In this document: positions 25,640-36,183 of the stretch, one piece after another
Position numbering within the stretch: the first letter of the stretch is position 1
Layout: every line of letters begins with the position of its first letter
NCBI RefSeq assembly: GCF_026151205.1
Contig: NC_087074.1
Coordinates: forward strand, 15,250,667-15,314,666
Direction: 5' to 3'
Length of the DNA: 64,000 bases
Origin: Bolinopsis microptera
Taxonomy: Eukaryota; Ctenophora; Tentaculata; Lobata; Bolinopsidae
The notes under the pieces: generated by a model
Database searches by the model: none
Told to the model about the DNA's origin: nothing
What the model saw: the letters and a program-made list of their open reading frames with translations, nothing else
Translations under genes and position numbers: made by a program

Positions 25640-26850
25640 GAAGGATATGAAAACACTGCTCAATATATTTAAGAGATATGTGGACTGGTCACGTTTCCAG
25701 TTGAAATCCTCCAACTCAAGAGCCCTGGTCATGAAGAGGGAGTAGTAGTAGAATGGTATGAAGAGAACAGTGGAAGTGGAGGCGTCGAAGAAAGTTTTAG
25801 TCTAGGGGGAGGGGTGATTCCAAACGTAGCGGAAAAGCCAATCAAGTTCCTGGGTCGGTGGATTAGAACAGAGGCAGCACAGTTTGATGAGGAAGTGGCT
25901 GGGTGTAGGCCATACACTGAGTAACATCTGCTTATTTAGTCAAACATCTACGGGGCCTTGCCCATCAGCTGCCTGTCCGATACTTGGAAGCTGGAGAAAT
26001 GTCGACGCTGCATGCAGATCAGTCCTACCAGCAGTTTTTTGATGACATGATAAGGGCGATTCAACCGCAAGTCAGGTCAGGGAGAGTTTGGAGACCAGAC
26101 AAGGAACTAGATTGTGCTGAGAGGGACTTAGTCTGTGAAGAGGTGAGAGGAATGGTCCAGCCGTACAGCAGGGCAGGGATTGGTTTTGGAGAATGGAAGA
26201 AACCGTGGAAGAAGATGAACGCCCGAGAACAACAAGCTGAGGTCCTTCAGAGAGTTAAAAGAAACCTCGAACATGAAGTTCAATGCGGCTCTCTTGAGAT
26301 GCAGTCAAGATGGGGACAGTGGAGGGAAGAGGTTATGAAGACGGACATGAGCTGGCACAAACTCTTTAAGTATAGTGATTCGCTCACAGGTTTTATGCTC
26401 AGTGTGACTTATGGTACTGTGGTCACACCAGCCTTAGCATTGAAGCGGTGTGAAGAAGAGGATGGACTTTGCAAGCTGTGTGAGGATAGGACAGGGACCA
26501 TACAACACATTCTATCTGGTTGTAGGGTCTCACTGAGCCAAGGGCGTTACAGGTGGCGGCATGATAAGGTTCTCAAACAACTCACAGACCACGTGACTTT
26601 CCATTGTGAACGCCGAGTGAACACGTCTAAGAATAGAGTGAAGGAGACCAAGCAATGCATTGATTTTATGCCTGAGGGAAGCAAGAAGTTTCCAGCGAAG
26701 AAGAGTGCACAGAGCGTAGTTTTGGTATCCTGGGACCTGAGTGCATCTCGGGACTGGGTGGCGATGTCTGATCTTGATGAGCAACTGAAGTTACCATAGG
26801 AGAACGCCGAGACCCGGCTGAGACCGGACCTCTTAACCAAATGCAATAGT
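25640..26850 (+). mobile_element. Decayed non-LTR retrotransposon, C-terminal reverse transcriptase part
   Basis: The left part (about 25640-25735) reads KTLLNIFKRYVDWSRF and then KSSNSRALVMKRE before two stops. The next segment (25805-25924) has VIPNVAEKPIKFLGRW in frame, then a stop. The right part is an open frame to 26799 (271 residues from its first ATG at 25984... 26799) with a zinc-knuckle CKLC...HILSGC (CX2C, HX4C) and GRYRWRHDKVL, both typical of the end of LINE reverse transcriptases. The thumb region between LGRW and the right frame is missing or scrambled, so this is a broken copy, 5' truncated with an internal deletion. It cannot move by itself. Confidence 0.8.
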
Positions 26851-28400
26851 TAGGGGCCATCTACTTAGGACGTCCGGCAAATAGGAAGGGTGTGGTTTCT
26901 GAAAATCCGGACGTCTGGAAATTTTGTCAGAATTAACGAAAAAGCCCCATTTATTTCAACTCTTTGACACTAATTACTCTGTAAGTTTAGATCCCTGTAT
27001 TTTGAACGAGTACCTAAATGTAACTATGCTAAACCTGTTCGACACTAAATGTATTATTGTCAAGTATTATTTGTGCTCCTAAAAGTGAAAGCAGTTGGAA
27101 ATATAGACGTCCGGGGAGGGGAGGGTTTTGAAAATTTGGACACACCCAGAGGTAGACTGTCTGTGTGAAGGTAAAATGGTGACATCCTCCGGATCTAGCA
27201 GAGGTCAAGAGTTATCGGGATTCCTTCTGTTGCACAATTATTGTAATATATGATCTTCACGTAGAGCTTAATCTGGCACGTGTAGTTACACGCGCGCAAT
27301 TTAACGTGTTATGTGCTTTGTTAGCGATTTCGTATACAATTGCTAGTTTTTTATCAATACATAATAAAATGATTTCCCAGAAATGCTTACATATTGTGTT
27401 AGAAATGAAGTCTGCTAACACCAATGTCTCTTCTCCGTTGAACCTGGAGGAATAATAATAATAATAGTTGGTCCGCTTAATTGTTAAGTGATGAAATGCA
27501 ACATACGGAATGAGCAATGAATGAATTACTAGATTAGTTGTATATATAAACGTGATAAAATTTAGAAGATGTGTAACGTTTATTACCAACTTGTTTGTGG
27601 TCTGATTATTGAGACAGAGCAGTTACAGTGTATCCCATGTGCGAGACGAGGAACATGTCCCACTGGATATGTTTGAAATACAGTGCAGATAGCAACGGCC
27701 TGTTCACCATATTCACGAAGTAACATACCAAATCGTGGATCGGGTATCAGTGTAATATGGTATTGGTAAGCTGATGCAGCATGGTTATAGCTTAGTGATC
27801 TTTTCGAATGTTCTAGTTTAATGTAGAAAAACCGTTTGGATTTGAGTGTTATAAGATTAGATAGGTTATCATCAGTTATCGATGGTTTTGCGGGGTAAGA
27901 CACGTGTTAGTCGTAGCTAGTGTTAGTCTCTATACGACTAGTTAGTACGGTGTGTAGTGCGTAGGCAAAGTTTATCATTGGTACGCCCCGGTCGGAGGAT
28001 TATTCTGGTTTTAACGATATTTTACAATAGTATTTCTTGGAGTCTATACTGTCTGACTCTACTTAACGATTGGAAACTGGCCAACTGTTTCATAAGTACA
28101 ATGTACATGTGTATATTTTACAGTGCAATCTTATCTACAGCCCCAAAGATATTTCACCACATTTCGTTTGTCAAATTCGTAATCTTTAAGTGTATTGTGT
28201 AATGTTTGCAGATCATATAATACAGAAAAGTAGATCCTTCATGCAATAATTAATACTGTTTCATTTCTTGACTAATATTCAAGAACATAGGAAACTGGGT
28301 TGTGAGATTAAAAAAACTGGGTTTGTGGCTAAGTATAAGTTTCATCTTAAAAGTACTTTTACTAAATTACAATTAATCATATCATTGTCTAATTATTTCA
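26851..28400. other. Repeat-like spacer, no supported gene
   Basis: The first 280 bp contain related motifs ggacgtccgg, ggacgtctgg and gacgtccggggag, which suggests a short repeat family. A 106-codon frame on the - strand (27903-27583) is unbroken but shows no family motif or convincing splice context, so it is not called. Confidence 0.45.
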
Positions 28401-28427
28401 TACAGTCTAACTCCCCATCACAATCAG

Positions 28428-28864
28428 TACAATAGTTGATGAGGAAAGAAATTGTCTGTTGACTGAACAAAATGACGCCGCCACAAGGTTAGTTTGTTGG
28501 ACATAAAATAGCTACTTTAATTCATCTCCAAATTGTATCGTAATTCTGAACGAAATGTAGCGGGTAAACCAAATTTGTAGAATTGTAAAATATCTAGAAC
28601 TACAGGATTACGTGTACCAAAATTTTATAAGATCACGAAAATTTTAGTATTCTACAGTATTCATATTCGTTTAATAAAACTAGCACGATGAACCAAGCGC
28701 CCTACGGGTGGATTTGAGTAAGAGTTAAGACCAACAGTTCCACTGATCCTCATACATATTGCAGGCAATCCCTAGACGTTTACACGAACCACCACGTGGA
28801 GCTCTTCCTGTACGAGCTGCAGGCAACCATAAAGCTAACGAAGAATGCTGAAAGACACGTTTAG
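28428..28864 (+). CDS. Two terminal exons of an unrecognised gene
   Basis: Exon a (28428-28487) and exon b (28765-28864) join in phase across a GT-AG intron (donor gttagt, acceptor attgcag). The joined frame contains DEERNCLLTEQNDAAT and QSLDVYTNHHVELFLYELQ, and ends KNAERHV then TAG. The upstream frame is closed by a TAA at 28408, just before the proposed acceptor (aatcag). The helix-rich, charged character and matching phase suggest a real C-terminus, but I do not recognise the family, and no upstream exon was found. It could be chance. Confidence 0.4.
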
Positions 28865-28869
28865 ACACT

Positions 28870-30340
28870 ATTTACTGCAACTGTTTTGTTGACTTTTCCA
28901 AAGTAATATGTTAGTACAAGAATTAAGGTCAAGGCGTGACTGTGTTTTCTATGGAAAAAATGATTTTAACCTAATTTCTGCATGACAATGTTTAACCTCA
29001 TTTCTACATGACTATGATCTAGCTATCAGGAAAATTTAAACATCTTATAGTTATAATTTAAAATTATATCATTAGAACTAAGGGTTCATTTAAAAGTATC
29101 GAAATCTAAGTTCTATTTTTACAGTCACCTTTTTAACTATTGAGTTCAATGATTGCTAACTTTGATTTACTCTTTAACTAAAATTTGCTGAAATTAAAAA
29201 GTTGTATGATAAAAAGGTACAAATAATCAAAAACTTAGTGGATTAAACTCGTTTCTAGCCTGCGTCCAAACTTGCTTATTAAAGTTAAACGTTAGAATTT
29301 ATTTAGAACTGTAACTTCGATTTAATAAAAGGCTCGAATAAAAGCAAAGAGGTTACTAAGCACTTACCTATTACCCCCATGACATAAGGTTAAAATTATC
29401 CCCTAACGAGATATTGGCGAAAAACTATCTCGATCACGTGATATGACCGTATAAGGAAGTTAGCCTAATTACTCTTTAGTGTTTCAGTATATGCTTTTGT
29501 AAAGGATTTGGTTAGGGTTAGGGTTGGGATCAGATTAGAGGTTTCCGGGTTTCGAATAGTTGTTTAGGGCCATCTACAGAACGGGTTGAAGAAGTCACGT
29601 GACAGGCGATTGTAGAGTGATTAATCATTATCCGCCATAACTGCCATCGTAAACAGTTAATTAATTAGGTATCAACAATCAAGTACAATATATAATACAG
29701 CAGGGCTGATTACTGCTGAAACATTATGAAGCAACTAAGAGCAGATGTATGGATGATGGAATAACGAGGGGCAACAGTGAACAGAGCGCGATTAGGGCGT
29801 CAACACTGGACGCACGAGATGTAAATCTCAAAGTGCTCCTTCATCAATTATGTTCACTCTTCGACGGATTTGACACGCGAAATTGCGCGGCAATTATGCG
29901 CGGCGTGTACAAATTTTCTAAACCTTTCGGACAAGGGTTAAATTATTTTTCTACTGTCAACACAGCCCAAGTTATGCATGTTTTAATATCAAAAAATTTC
30001 CGATTTTTTTGTATCATTTTTAACTAATTTCTTTTTCAAATCGCTGCCACATCAAAATTATTTTACGAAAGTACATAAAATTTTCACAGAAAGCAACCTT
30101 AATCGTTTTAGAACTAAATTATAAAAGAAATTAATATAAAAATGTTAAAACTTTAAAATTATCAATGGAATAAATTGTCAACGTCCAAATATATGTAAAA
30201 TACGACGAAGAGAGGTCACAACACTGCGCGCACGGGTGGGATAGGTGCTTTTCTTGACTTGTGAAACAAGCGCGCCCGAAGTGGCGCGAAAGCACATGGT
30301 TAGGTGAATCTCGCTTGCAGTAGCGTGCGACCGCCGAAAG
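28870..30340. other. Spacer without supported genes
   Basis: AT-rich sequence with a short telomere-like stretch at about 29510-29530 (ggttagggttagggttggg). A 92-codon frame at 29752-30027 has no recognisable motif and poor composition for a coding exon, so it is left out. Confidence 0.45.
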
Positions 30341-30342
30341 AA

Positions 30343-30545
30343 GCGCGTCACGCAGTACGCGTAGACACATGGCTATGTGAAGACTATCCAAACTATCAAA
30401 TGTCAAATAAATGTAAAAATGAACCTTCATTTGAAAAAAATGAACTCTAATATGTTTCGATTTGATAAATTCCTCGAACCAGTGGTGGTAGTAAGTCGTT
30501 TCACATACAACATAGCCATGTGTCTACGCGTACTGCGTGACGCGC
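30343..30545. repeat. Long inverted repeat with 36-bp perfect arms
   Basis: The left arm (30343-30378) and right arm (30510-30545) are perfect reverse complements; each holds gcagtacgcgtagacacatg or its complement. Homology goes on outward: 30311-30326 on the left pairs with 30546-30561 on the right after skipping about 16 bases on the left. The loop is 131 bp. It may be a fold-back transposon or a palindromic duplication. Confidence 0.85.
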
Positions 30546-30654
30546 GCTACCGCAAGCGAGAGGGCTCTGGTTAGAGCAAGTAAGTCGTACCAGAAAGAAT
30601 TATTTCAATTGGGCACTCAGTGACTGAGCTATTAAGGCCAACGTTTACCCACCG

Positions 30655-32430
30655 ACTTTTGGCCCACCCTGTATTTTGATGATTTTCCGTTTACCAAAGC
30701 TTTTTTATTAAAATAAAACTTCGAGTACCTCAATTGTGTTTTTTTGTCATCCTCGGTGACCCTGTAAAATGGTCATTCAAGAAAATTCAGCCAAAACAGT
30801 GAAATTTGGGTCACGAAAATTTAAAATTTGAATATGTCCTACCGGTATCAGTAGGACATATTTAAAATTTTCATTGCATCAAAGTTTTCTAGCCAGATAC
30901 ACTGCTTGGAATAGAATTTTGAGTACATCTCAATCGTGTCTTGTACCATCCTCAGTGACCCTGTAAGATGGTCAATCAAGAAAAATTCAGTCAAAACAGT
31001 GAAATTTGGGTCACAGAGAGCTGAAATTCGAATATGTCCTACCGGTAGGACATATTAAAAATTGTCATTGCATCAAAAGTTTCTCCGGATATACTGCTTC
31101 CCAGTGGCGTAATGTTGCCTGTTGGCGCCTTCCGCCGAAAAAGCGCCCTGTTGGCGCCCCCTCCCCTTTTGGTGCCCTCCCTAAAATTAAACTAATTAGG
31201 TGATTTTAGAGGATACACCGGTAAAATCTCTAAAAAAGTGTGTATCTAGAGGGAAACGCGCAGTTTTGCTAGTACTTTCGTTAAGTTTTCGAAATTGTCC
31301 CACATTCAAACGACGATTTGGCGCCCCCGGCCCCCTAAGCAGGGTCAGCAGGGCCCTTCGTTACAACACTGCTGCTTCCAGTACCTTGATGGTGACTTGT
31401 GTCACTCTCACCGACCTCACTGATTGGTCACTGGTCAAAATTTCAGTGAAAACCGTGAAACTTCGGTCAAGGGGACGTCAGAAAAGCTTTTCTTCAAAAA
31501 TCTTCCAAAATCTCTTTTTATATACTGATGATTTTCCGTTTATCAAAGCTTTCTTTGGGAATAGAACTTTGAGTACACCTCAATCGTGTCTTGTGCCATC
31601 CTCAGTACCCTGTAAGATGGTCAATCAAGAAAAATTCAGTCAAAACAGTGAAATTTGGGTCGCAGAGAGCTGAAATTCGAATAAGTCCTGCCGGTAGGAC
31701 ATATTCAAAATTTCCATTCAAGCATCAAAGTTTTCTCCGGATATTCTGCTTCCAGTACCTTGATGGCGACTTGTGTCACTCTCATCGACCTCACTGACTG
31801 GTCACTGGTCAATATTTCAGTCAAAACCGTGAAAATTTGGTCAAGGGGACGGCAGAAAAGCTCCTTTTCAAAATCATCCAAAATCACTATTTATATTCTG
31901 ATGATTTTCCGTTTATCAAACCTTTCTTTTGGAATAAAACTTTGAGTACCTCAATTGTGTCTTGTGCCATTCTCAGTGACCCTGTAAGATGTTCAATCAA
32001 GAAAATTCAGTCAAAACAGTGAAATTTGGGTTGAGGAGACTGAAATTAATTTTTAATATGTCCTACCTATAATACCGGTAGGACATATTCACAATTTTCA
32101 TTGATATACCGCTTCCAGTACCTTGATGGCAACTTGTGTCACTCTCACCGACCTCACTGATTGGTCACTGGTCAAAATTTCAGCTAAAACCGCGAAAATT
32201 CGGTCAAGGGGACGGCAGAAAAGCTCCTCTTCAAAAATCTTCCAAAATCTCTATTTATATTCTGATGATTTTACGTTTATCAAAGCTTTCTTTGAGAATA
32301 GAACTTTGAGTACACCTCAATCGTGTCTTGTGCCATCCTCAGTGACCCTGTAATATGGTCGTTCAAGAAAATTTCAGTCAAAACTGCGAAATTTTGGTCA
32401 AGGAAACGACAGAAAAGTTTCAATTTATGA
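30655..32430. repeat. Tandem array of ~370-bp units containing a palindrome
   Basis: Units share landmarks in the same order: a gatgattttccgttta motif, tttgagtacacctcaatcgt, tgtaagatggtcaatcaaga, the palindrome around ccggtaggaca, and ttgatggcgacttgtgtcac. Palindrome centres start near 30831, 31031, 31680 and 32055. The last interval is 375 bp, and the 649-bp interval becomes 371 bp after subtracting the inserted MITE (270) and its duplication (8). The copy at 31031-31056 is a perfect 26-bp palindrome. The first unit is shortened. Frames reading through the array are by-products. Confidence 0.88.
31094..31379. mobile_element. Second copy of the hAT-type MITE, inside the ~370-bp array
   Basis: The element is 31102-31371 (270 bp), flanked by the 8-bp repeat ctgcttcc (31094-31101 and 31372-31379). 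It is highly similar over its length to the USE1 copy, with identical core blocks such as ctctaaaaaagtgtgtatct. Its right end, cgttacaacactg, has changes from the perfect cgttacgccactg, and the left end has one. Confidence 0.9.
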
Positions 32431-32751
32431 TCTTCTAAAATACCATACCTTACTCGGGATTATTATAACCGGGATAAAGTGGTGGGTTTTGGAAGATTCC
32501 GCCATATTTTTCCCGGTCAAAAATTTTACCAGTCATAAAAAAACCCGCCGACTCAGATTATGGGGTTCCAAGGGGGTGGTGATCATCATATTTTACCTGA
32601 AGTCTCATATGTGCTAGAAAAGACTTTTGAAGCAGTGGATGGAGGGCTGTAACTTTATTGGCGGTTGCTACCATAATTTCGTTATAAAAATCACAATTTG
32701 GTTATAGAAATCAGATTTCAGGGTGGACCGTGATTCTCACTTTTCTTGCCC

Positions 32752-32848
32752 AAGGATACAAGGATACAAGGATACAAGGATACAAGGATACAGGATACAA
32801 GGATACAAGGATACAAGGATACAAGGATACAAGGATACAAGGATACAA
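32752..32848. repeat. Octanucleotide array (ggatacaa)n, about 12 units
   Basis: Perfect 8-bp units except one shortened to 6 bp in the middle. It is directly at the 3' end of the - strand retrotransposon and is most simply its tail. Confidence 0.95.
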
Positions 32849-34278
32849 AAGTGATAATTACTTTATTGAGTACACAATAGTTGTAATTCTGAAATAATTT
32901 AAGTTACACAATTCTAATTATTTACAAGTGTGTAGGGATAATTTAGAAATGTTATATAATGCTAGTTTTAGAAAAATAGATAAATCGAGTTTGTATGGTT
33001 CAATCTTATTTTAAGGTCCTATAGCATTATGCACTTGCCAGTATTTGAGTGGAAATCTGGGCTCTTATAGTAGGCTGTATAATTTTCGTTCACAGAGAGA
33101 ATTGAATGGATTGCTCTTGCTGTGGCAGTGAGTGTGGTAGGATCTAGAGTTTTGTTGGAGAGCAAACCGACTAGGTCAGTAATGTTTAGGGGATGGAAAT
33201 TGAATTTTTTCCTAACTGAGGAGTAGAGCAAACAGTCAATCAATACGTGCCTTTCGTCCTCAATAGGCTTGAGCCCTTTGCGGAAAAAGCAGTAGGTGCA
33301 CCAACGTTCTTCTCTTGGTACAAGGGGGGTTTCGTATCTGCCCCTTTCGATGTAGAGGTTGTGGCAGCTGATACGAAACCTTGTCAGACTTTTTCGAACA
33401 TCCGGTATTTTGATAATTCGTAGGTATGCCTCTGGTTCGAAATCATGTTTAATTAAGTTATAGAATTCTAGTTTTGGCGAGGAGGCCTTGGCAGCTTTCC
33501 AGGTATTCACGAATTCTTCCCTCATGTTATGACTGATTTGGGTGGAGAGCTTAGATTTTGAGGAAGATGAGGGGGTGAAGTTGTATTTGGTGAGAAGCTT
33601 TGAGATGTTGGTATACCAAGGAAGTCCCAACATGATTTGTTCGTGAAATGCAGCACAGAGTAGTTCGTTTTCAGTGTTTTCAAGGCGACTATAGTAATCT
33701 ATTGCAAGTTTGCAGGCTTCAAAGAATAGAGGGTGGCGCCCGCTTTCGCCCCAGCAACCTATATTTGATGCTTTTGAATGTACAGACAAAGACCACTTGA
33801 TAAACTTTAGGTGGAATTTTTCATAGTGGTCTTGTGCAATGTACTTCAAGGTATGCTGGGGGTTGGCTTTGTCATCTGTTTTTGAAAGGTATCTCATGGT
33901 TTTTGAGTGGGGGCATAAGACTTGACAGCCATAAAGCAGGATTGGTTTTATTAAGGAGTCAAATAGAATATTAAGGGCACGGTGTGAGAGGGCATCCTTA
34001 ACTATTTTGCCTTTGAGGCCATAGAGAGCACGGAGAGCCTTGGCCCTCAGCTCAGTATTTGCTGCTGTAAACGATCCATTTCTGTGGAATATTATGCCAA
34101 GATAGCAGTATTTATCGGTGTGCTGGATGGGCTGACCTCCCAATGTGAATGTTTCATAGGACTGCTTTCGTTTGGGAGGGCTGAATATTACAATCTTAGT
34201 TTTCTTAATATTTACTTCAAGGCCCATGGAGTTACAGAAATCAAATAGAATGTTGATATTGACTTGCAGAGGCACATA
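32752..34278 (-). mobile_element. 5'-truncated non-LTR retrotransposon with octamer 3' tail
   Basis: On the - strand a 418-codon frame (34275-33019) begins inside a reverse transcriptase palm/thumb region: GLEVNIKKTKIVIF, YLGIIFHRNGSF and LIKPILLYGCQVLCP are typical. The C-terminal part has CTYCF...HVLIDC, a cysteine/histidine motif as in LINE ends. The frame has no stop, so the copy is young. The catalytic YxDD part is missing: homology stops at about 34278, next to an unrelated repeat, which is a standard 5' truncation. After a short 3'UTR (33018-32849) comes the array of ttgtatcc octamers, read on the - strand, as the tail. Octamer tails are known in CR1-like LINEs. Confidence 0.88.
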
Positions 34279-34289
34279 TTAGGTGCGAT

Positions 34290-34435
34290 GGGTGCGGGAT
34301 CGCACAATTTACCGTTTTCCGCACATTTCCGCATAATTTATTGTTTTCCGCACATTTTGTAATTTTCTGCATATTTCCGCATAATCTAGCATTTTCCGCG
34401 TAATTTCGCATAATTTTGAAATTTTTGCGTTAAGA
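34290..34435. repeat. Short degenerate array of ccgcacatttccgcataat
   Basis: About five degenerate copies of a unit near 20-30 bp with ccgcac/ccgcataa cores. It fills the space between the LINE truncation point and the 23-bp satellite. Confidence 0.7.
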
Positions 34436-34479
34436 TTTTCGAGTGTAAAAACCAAAATATGTTAAAAGTCGGGCCCTTT

Positions 34480-34975
34480 TAGGACCGTGACTCAGGCCCT
34501 TTCGGGACCCTGACCCAGGCCCTTTTGGAACTCATACCTAGGCCAAGTGACCCAGTTACCACGTGACCTAGGCCCTTTCAGGACCCTGACCCAGGCCCTG
34601 AGGCCCTTTCGGGACCGTGACCCAGGCCCATTCGGGACCGTTACCCAGGCCCTTTCGGGACCGTGACCCAGGCCCTTTTGGAACTCATTCCTAGGCCACG
34701 TGACCCAGTTACCACGTGACCCAGGCCCTTTCGGGACCGTGACCCAGGCCCTTTCGGGACCGTGACCCAGGCCCTTTCGGGACCGTTACCCAGGCCCTTT
34801 CGGGACCGTGACCCAGGCCCTTTTGGAACTCATACCTAGGCCACGTGACCCAGGCCCTTTCGGGACCGTGACCCAGGCCCTTTCGGGACCGTTACCCAGG
34901 CCCTTTCGGGACCGTTACCCAGGCCCTTTCGGGACCGTGACCCAGGCCCTTTCGGGACCGTGACCCAGGCCGTTA
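34480..34975. repeat. 23-bp satellite with higher-order structure
   Basis: About 20 copies of a 23-bp unit, core cctttcgggaccgtgaccca. Every 145-153 bp (starts 34523, 34676, 34821) the normal unit is replaced by a variant with ttttggaactcat and then a cctaggcca-gtgaccc block; most of these variant blocks hold the E-box cacgtg. The regular spacing shows a higher-order unit of about 150 bp. Confidence 0.9.
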
Positions 34976-35068
34976 TGGAACCCTCGTCGTTACCGTACTT
35001 CGATTATAGTGTATCAGTTATCATTCGTACCTTCACCACATCATCTGATTACTCTATATCACAACGTC

Positions 35069-35195
35069 ATGGACCGTTTCCTAAAGAAACGAACAGCTAC
35101 AGACAGTGACCCATCATCAAGCTCACCACACAAGAAACATATTTGCGATCACGCATGGGATCTGATCGACTCTATCAAGAGGCGGTCTTCAAAAC
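35069..35195 (+). mobile_element. N-terminus of a transposase-derived (KIAA1586/hAT-like) frame cut by the gap
   Basis: A frame from ATG 35069 reads MDRFLKKRTATDSD and runs 42 codons, Ser and Lys rich, into the N block. MDRFL(K/R)K starts are common in hAT-related and KIAA1586/ZMYM-like proteins, so a transposon origin is likely, but only the tip is visible. It is not the N-terminus of the receptor on the other side of the gap. Confidence 0.4.
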
Positions 35196-35295
35196 NNNNN
35201 NNNNNNNNNNNNNNNNNNNNNNNNNNNNNNNNNNNNNNNNNNNNNNNNNNNNNNNNNNNNNNNNNNNNNNNNNNNNNNNNNNNNNNNNNNNNNNN
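35196..35295. other. Assembly gap, exactly 100 N
   Basis: One hundred N bases, the usual placeholder for a gap of unknown length. Anything read across it, including a fused frame, is artificial. Confidence 0.99.
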
Positions 35296-36183
35296 GTTTG
35301 TTTAGGAATCCTGCCCTTCATCGAGGCAACCTTCTCGGATAACCGGAAGAGTCGACTGTTCGATATTGAGCTGATATGCACGGTGTGGTTTGCTTACTGG
35401 TGGATTGTCTCCCATCTATCCTACGTGTTGGTGGCTTTGCTGAGTGTCACCAGATTGAAACTCTTGAGACGTCACTCCTTACGCATCAAACCTTGGCTAG
35501 CATTCCTGATACCAGGACTGTTAGTAACATCCTACATCATAATATGCTGTGTGGCAGTCCCTACTAACATCATGTACACGGTCTACATTCCTGACTTGCT
35601 ACAATGCACCTTCACCGCCTGGGCCCCCGGCTCGTGGAACACAACTCACTCCTTCGACACGAGTGACGGAGCTGTCTTCATCGTCCTGATGCTCCTGTTC
35701 AACAGTCTCACCACCAGTGTCTTCTTGCTGGTCACTGTCTCCTTCATCTTCTCACTCTACCGCCTCAAGAAGTCAACAGAAATAACCTCCGTCCTAGGAG
35801 GCTCTGCTACTCGCCAGAGGGAGGCCTCTAAAACTGTTATAGTAGTCACCCTAGTCTACATAGTGTTCAACGTTCCAGGTATGATGGCGGCCATGGTCCT
35901 GGCTTTCAACATCTTTTTCCTGGATCCAGAAAGTTTCCAGAACGTGTCCACTTTGTCAGTGAACTGGTTTGGAGATAACCCCCTCGCTAACCAGTACCTG
36001 ATGCCAGTTACCGGGTGTATGTGCGTCTGTCTGAACAGCGCTGTAAACCCACTGGTGTATTTCACCAGAATTAATGGATTTAGGTGCTATGTTAAGAGGC
36101 TGCTTGTTGAAGTGGGGGCCATCGTGCCACGCAGAATACGGGCCTACAAGGATAGTCAGCTTAGTCAACAAAACGAAACTTGA
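35296..36183 (+). CDS. Rhodopsin-like GPCR, 5' end lost in the gap
   Basis: About 295 residues from TM2 to the C-terminus in one exon. TM3 starts with the conserved cysteine (ELICTVWF) that should pair with one in loop 2 (LLQCTF). The DRY position reads TRL, keeping the arginine. TM5 and TM6 follow (TVIVVTLVYIVFNVPG has the TM6 proline), and TM7 ends with a classic NPLVY (NPxxY) and a helix 8 with basic residues. NTT and NVS sites are in the loops. The stop is TGA 36181-36183 and AATAAA follows at 36260-36265. It shares only the general class A plan with the nested receptor at 10.3 kb. The ligand is unknown; peptide or amine cannot be told. Confidence 0.85.
   Translation, partial: VCLGILPFIEATFSDNRKSRLFDIELICTVWFAYWWIVSHLSYVLVALLSVTRLKLLRRHSLRIKPWLAFLIPGLLVTSYIIICCVAVPTNIMYTVYIPDLLQCTFTAWAPGSWNTTHSFDTSDGAVFIVLMLLFNSLTTSVFLLVTVSFIFSLYRLKKSTEITSVLGGSATRQREASKTVIVVTLVYIVFNVPGMMAAMVLAFNIFFLDPESFQNVSTLSVNWFGDNPLANQYLMPVTGCMCVCLNSAVNPLVYFTRINGFRCYVKRLLVEVGAIVPRRIRAYKDSQLSQQNET

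Noticed and set aside
27583-27903. 106-codon frame on the - strand
   Set aside because: No domain, no splice support, and in a repeat-like spacer; could be chance in a stop-poor stretch.
31200-32353. Related frames of 60-157 codons in the tandem array
   Set aside because: They repeat with the ~370-bp unit, run into the MITE and show no protein family; a satellite open by chance.
35143-36183. 346-codon frame reading through the N gap
   Set aside because: The gap length is a placeholder; the part before the gap is a different frame or a transposon, so the fused protein is artificial. Only 35296-36183 is kept.
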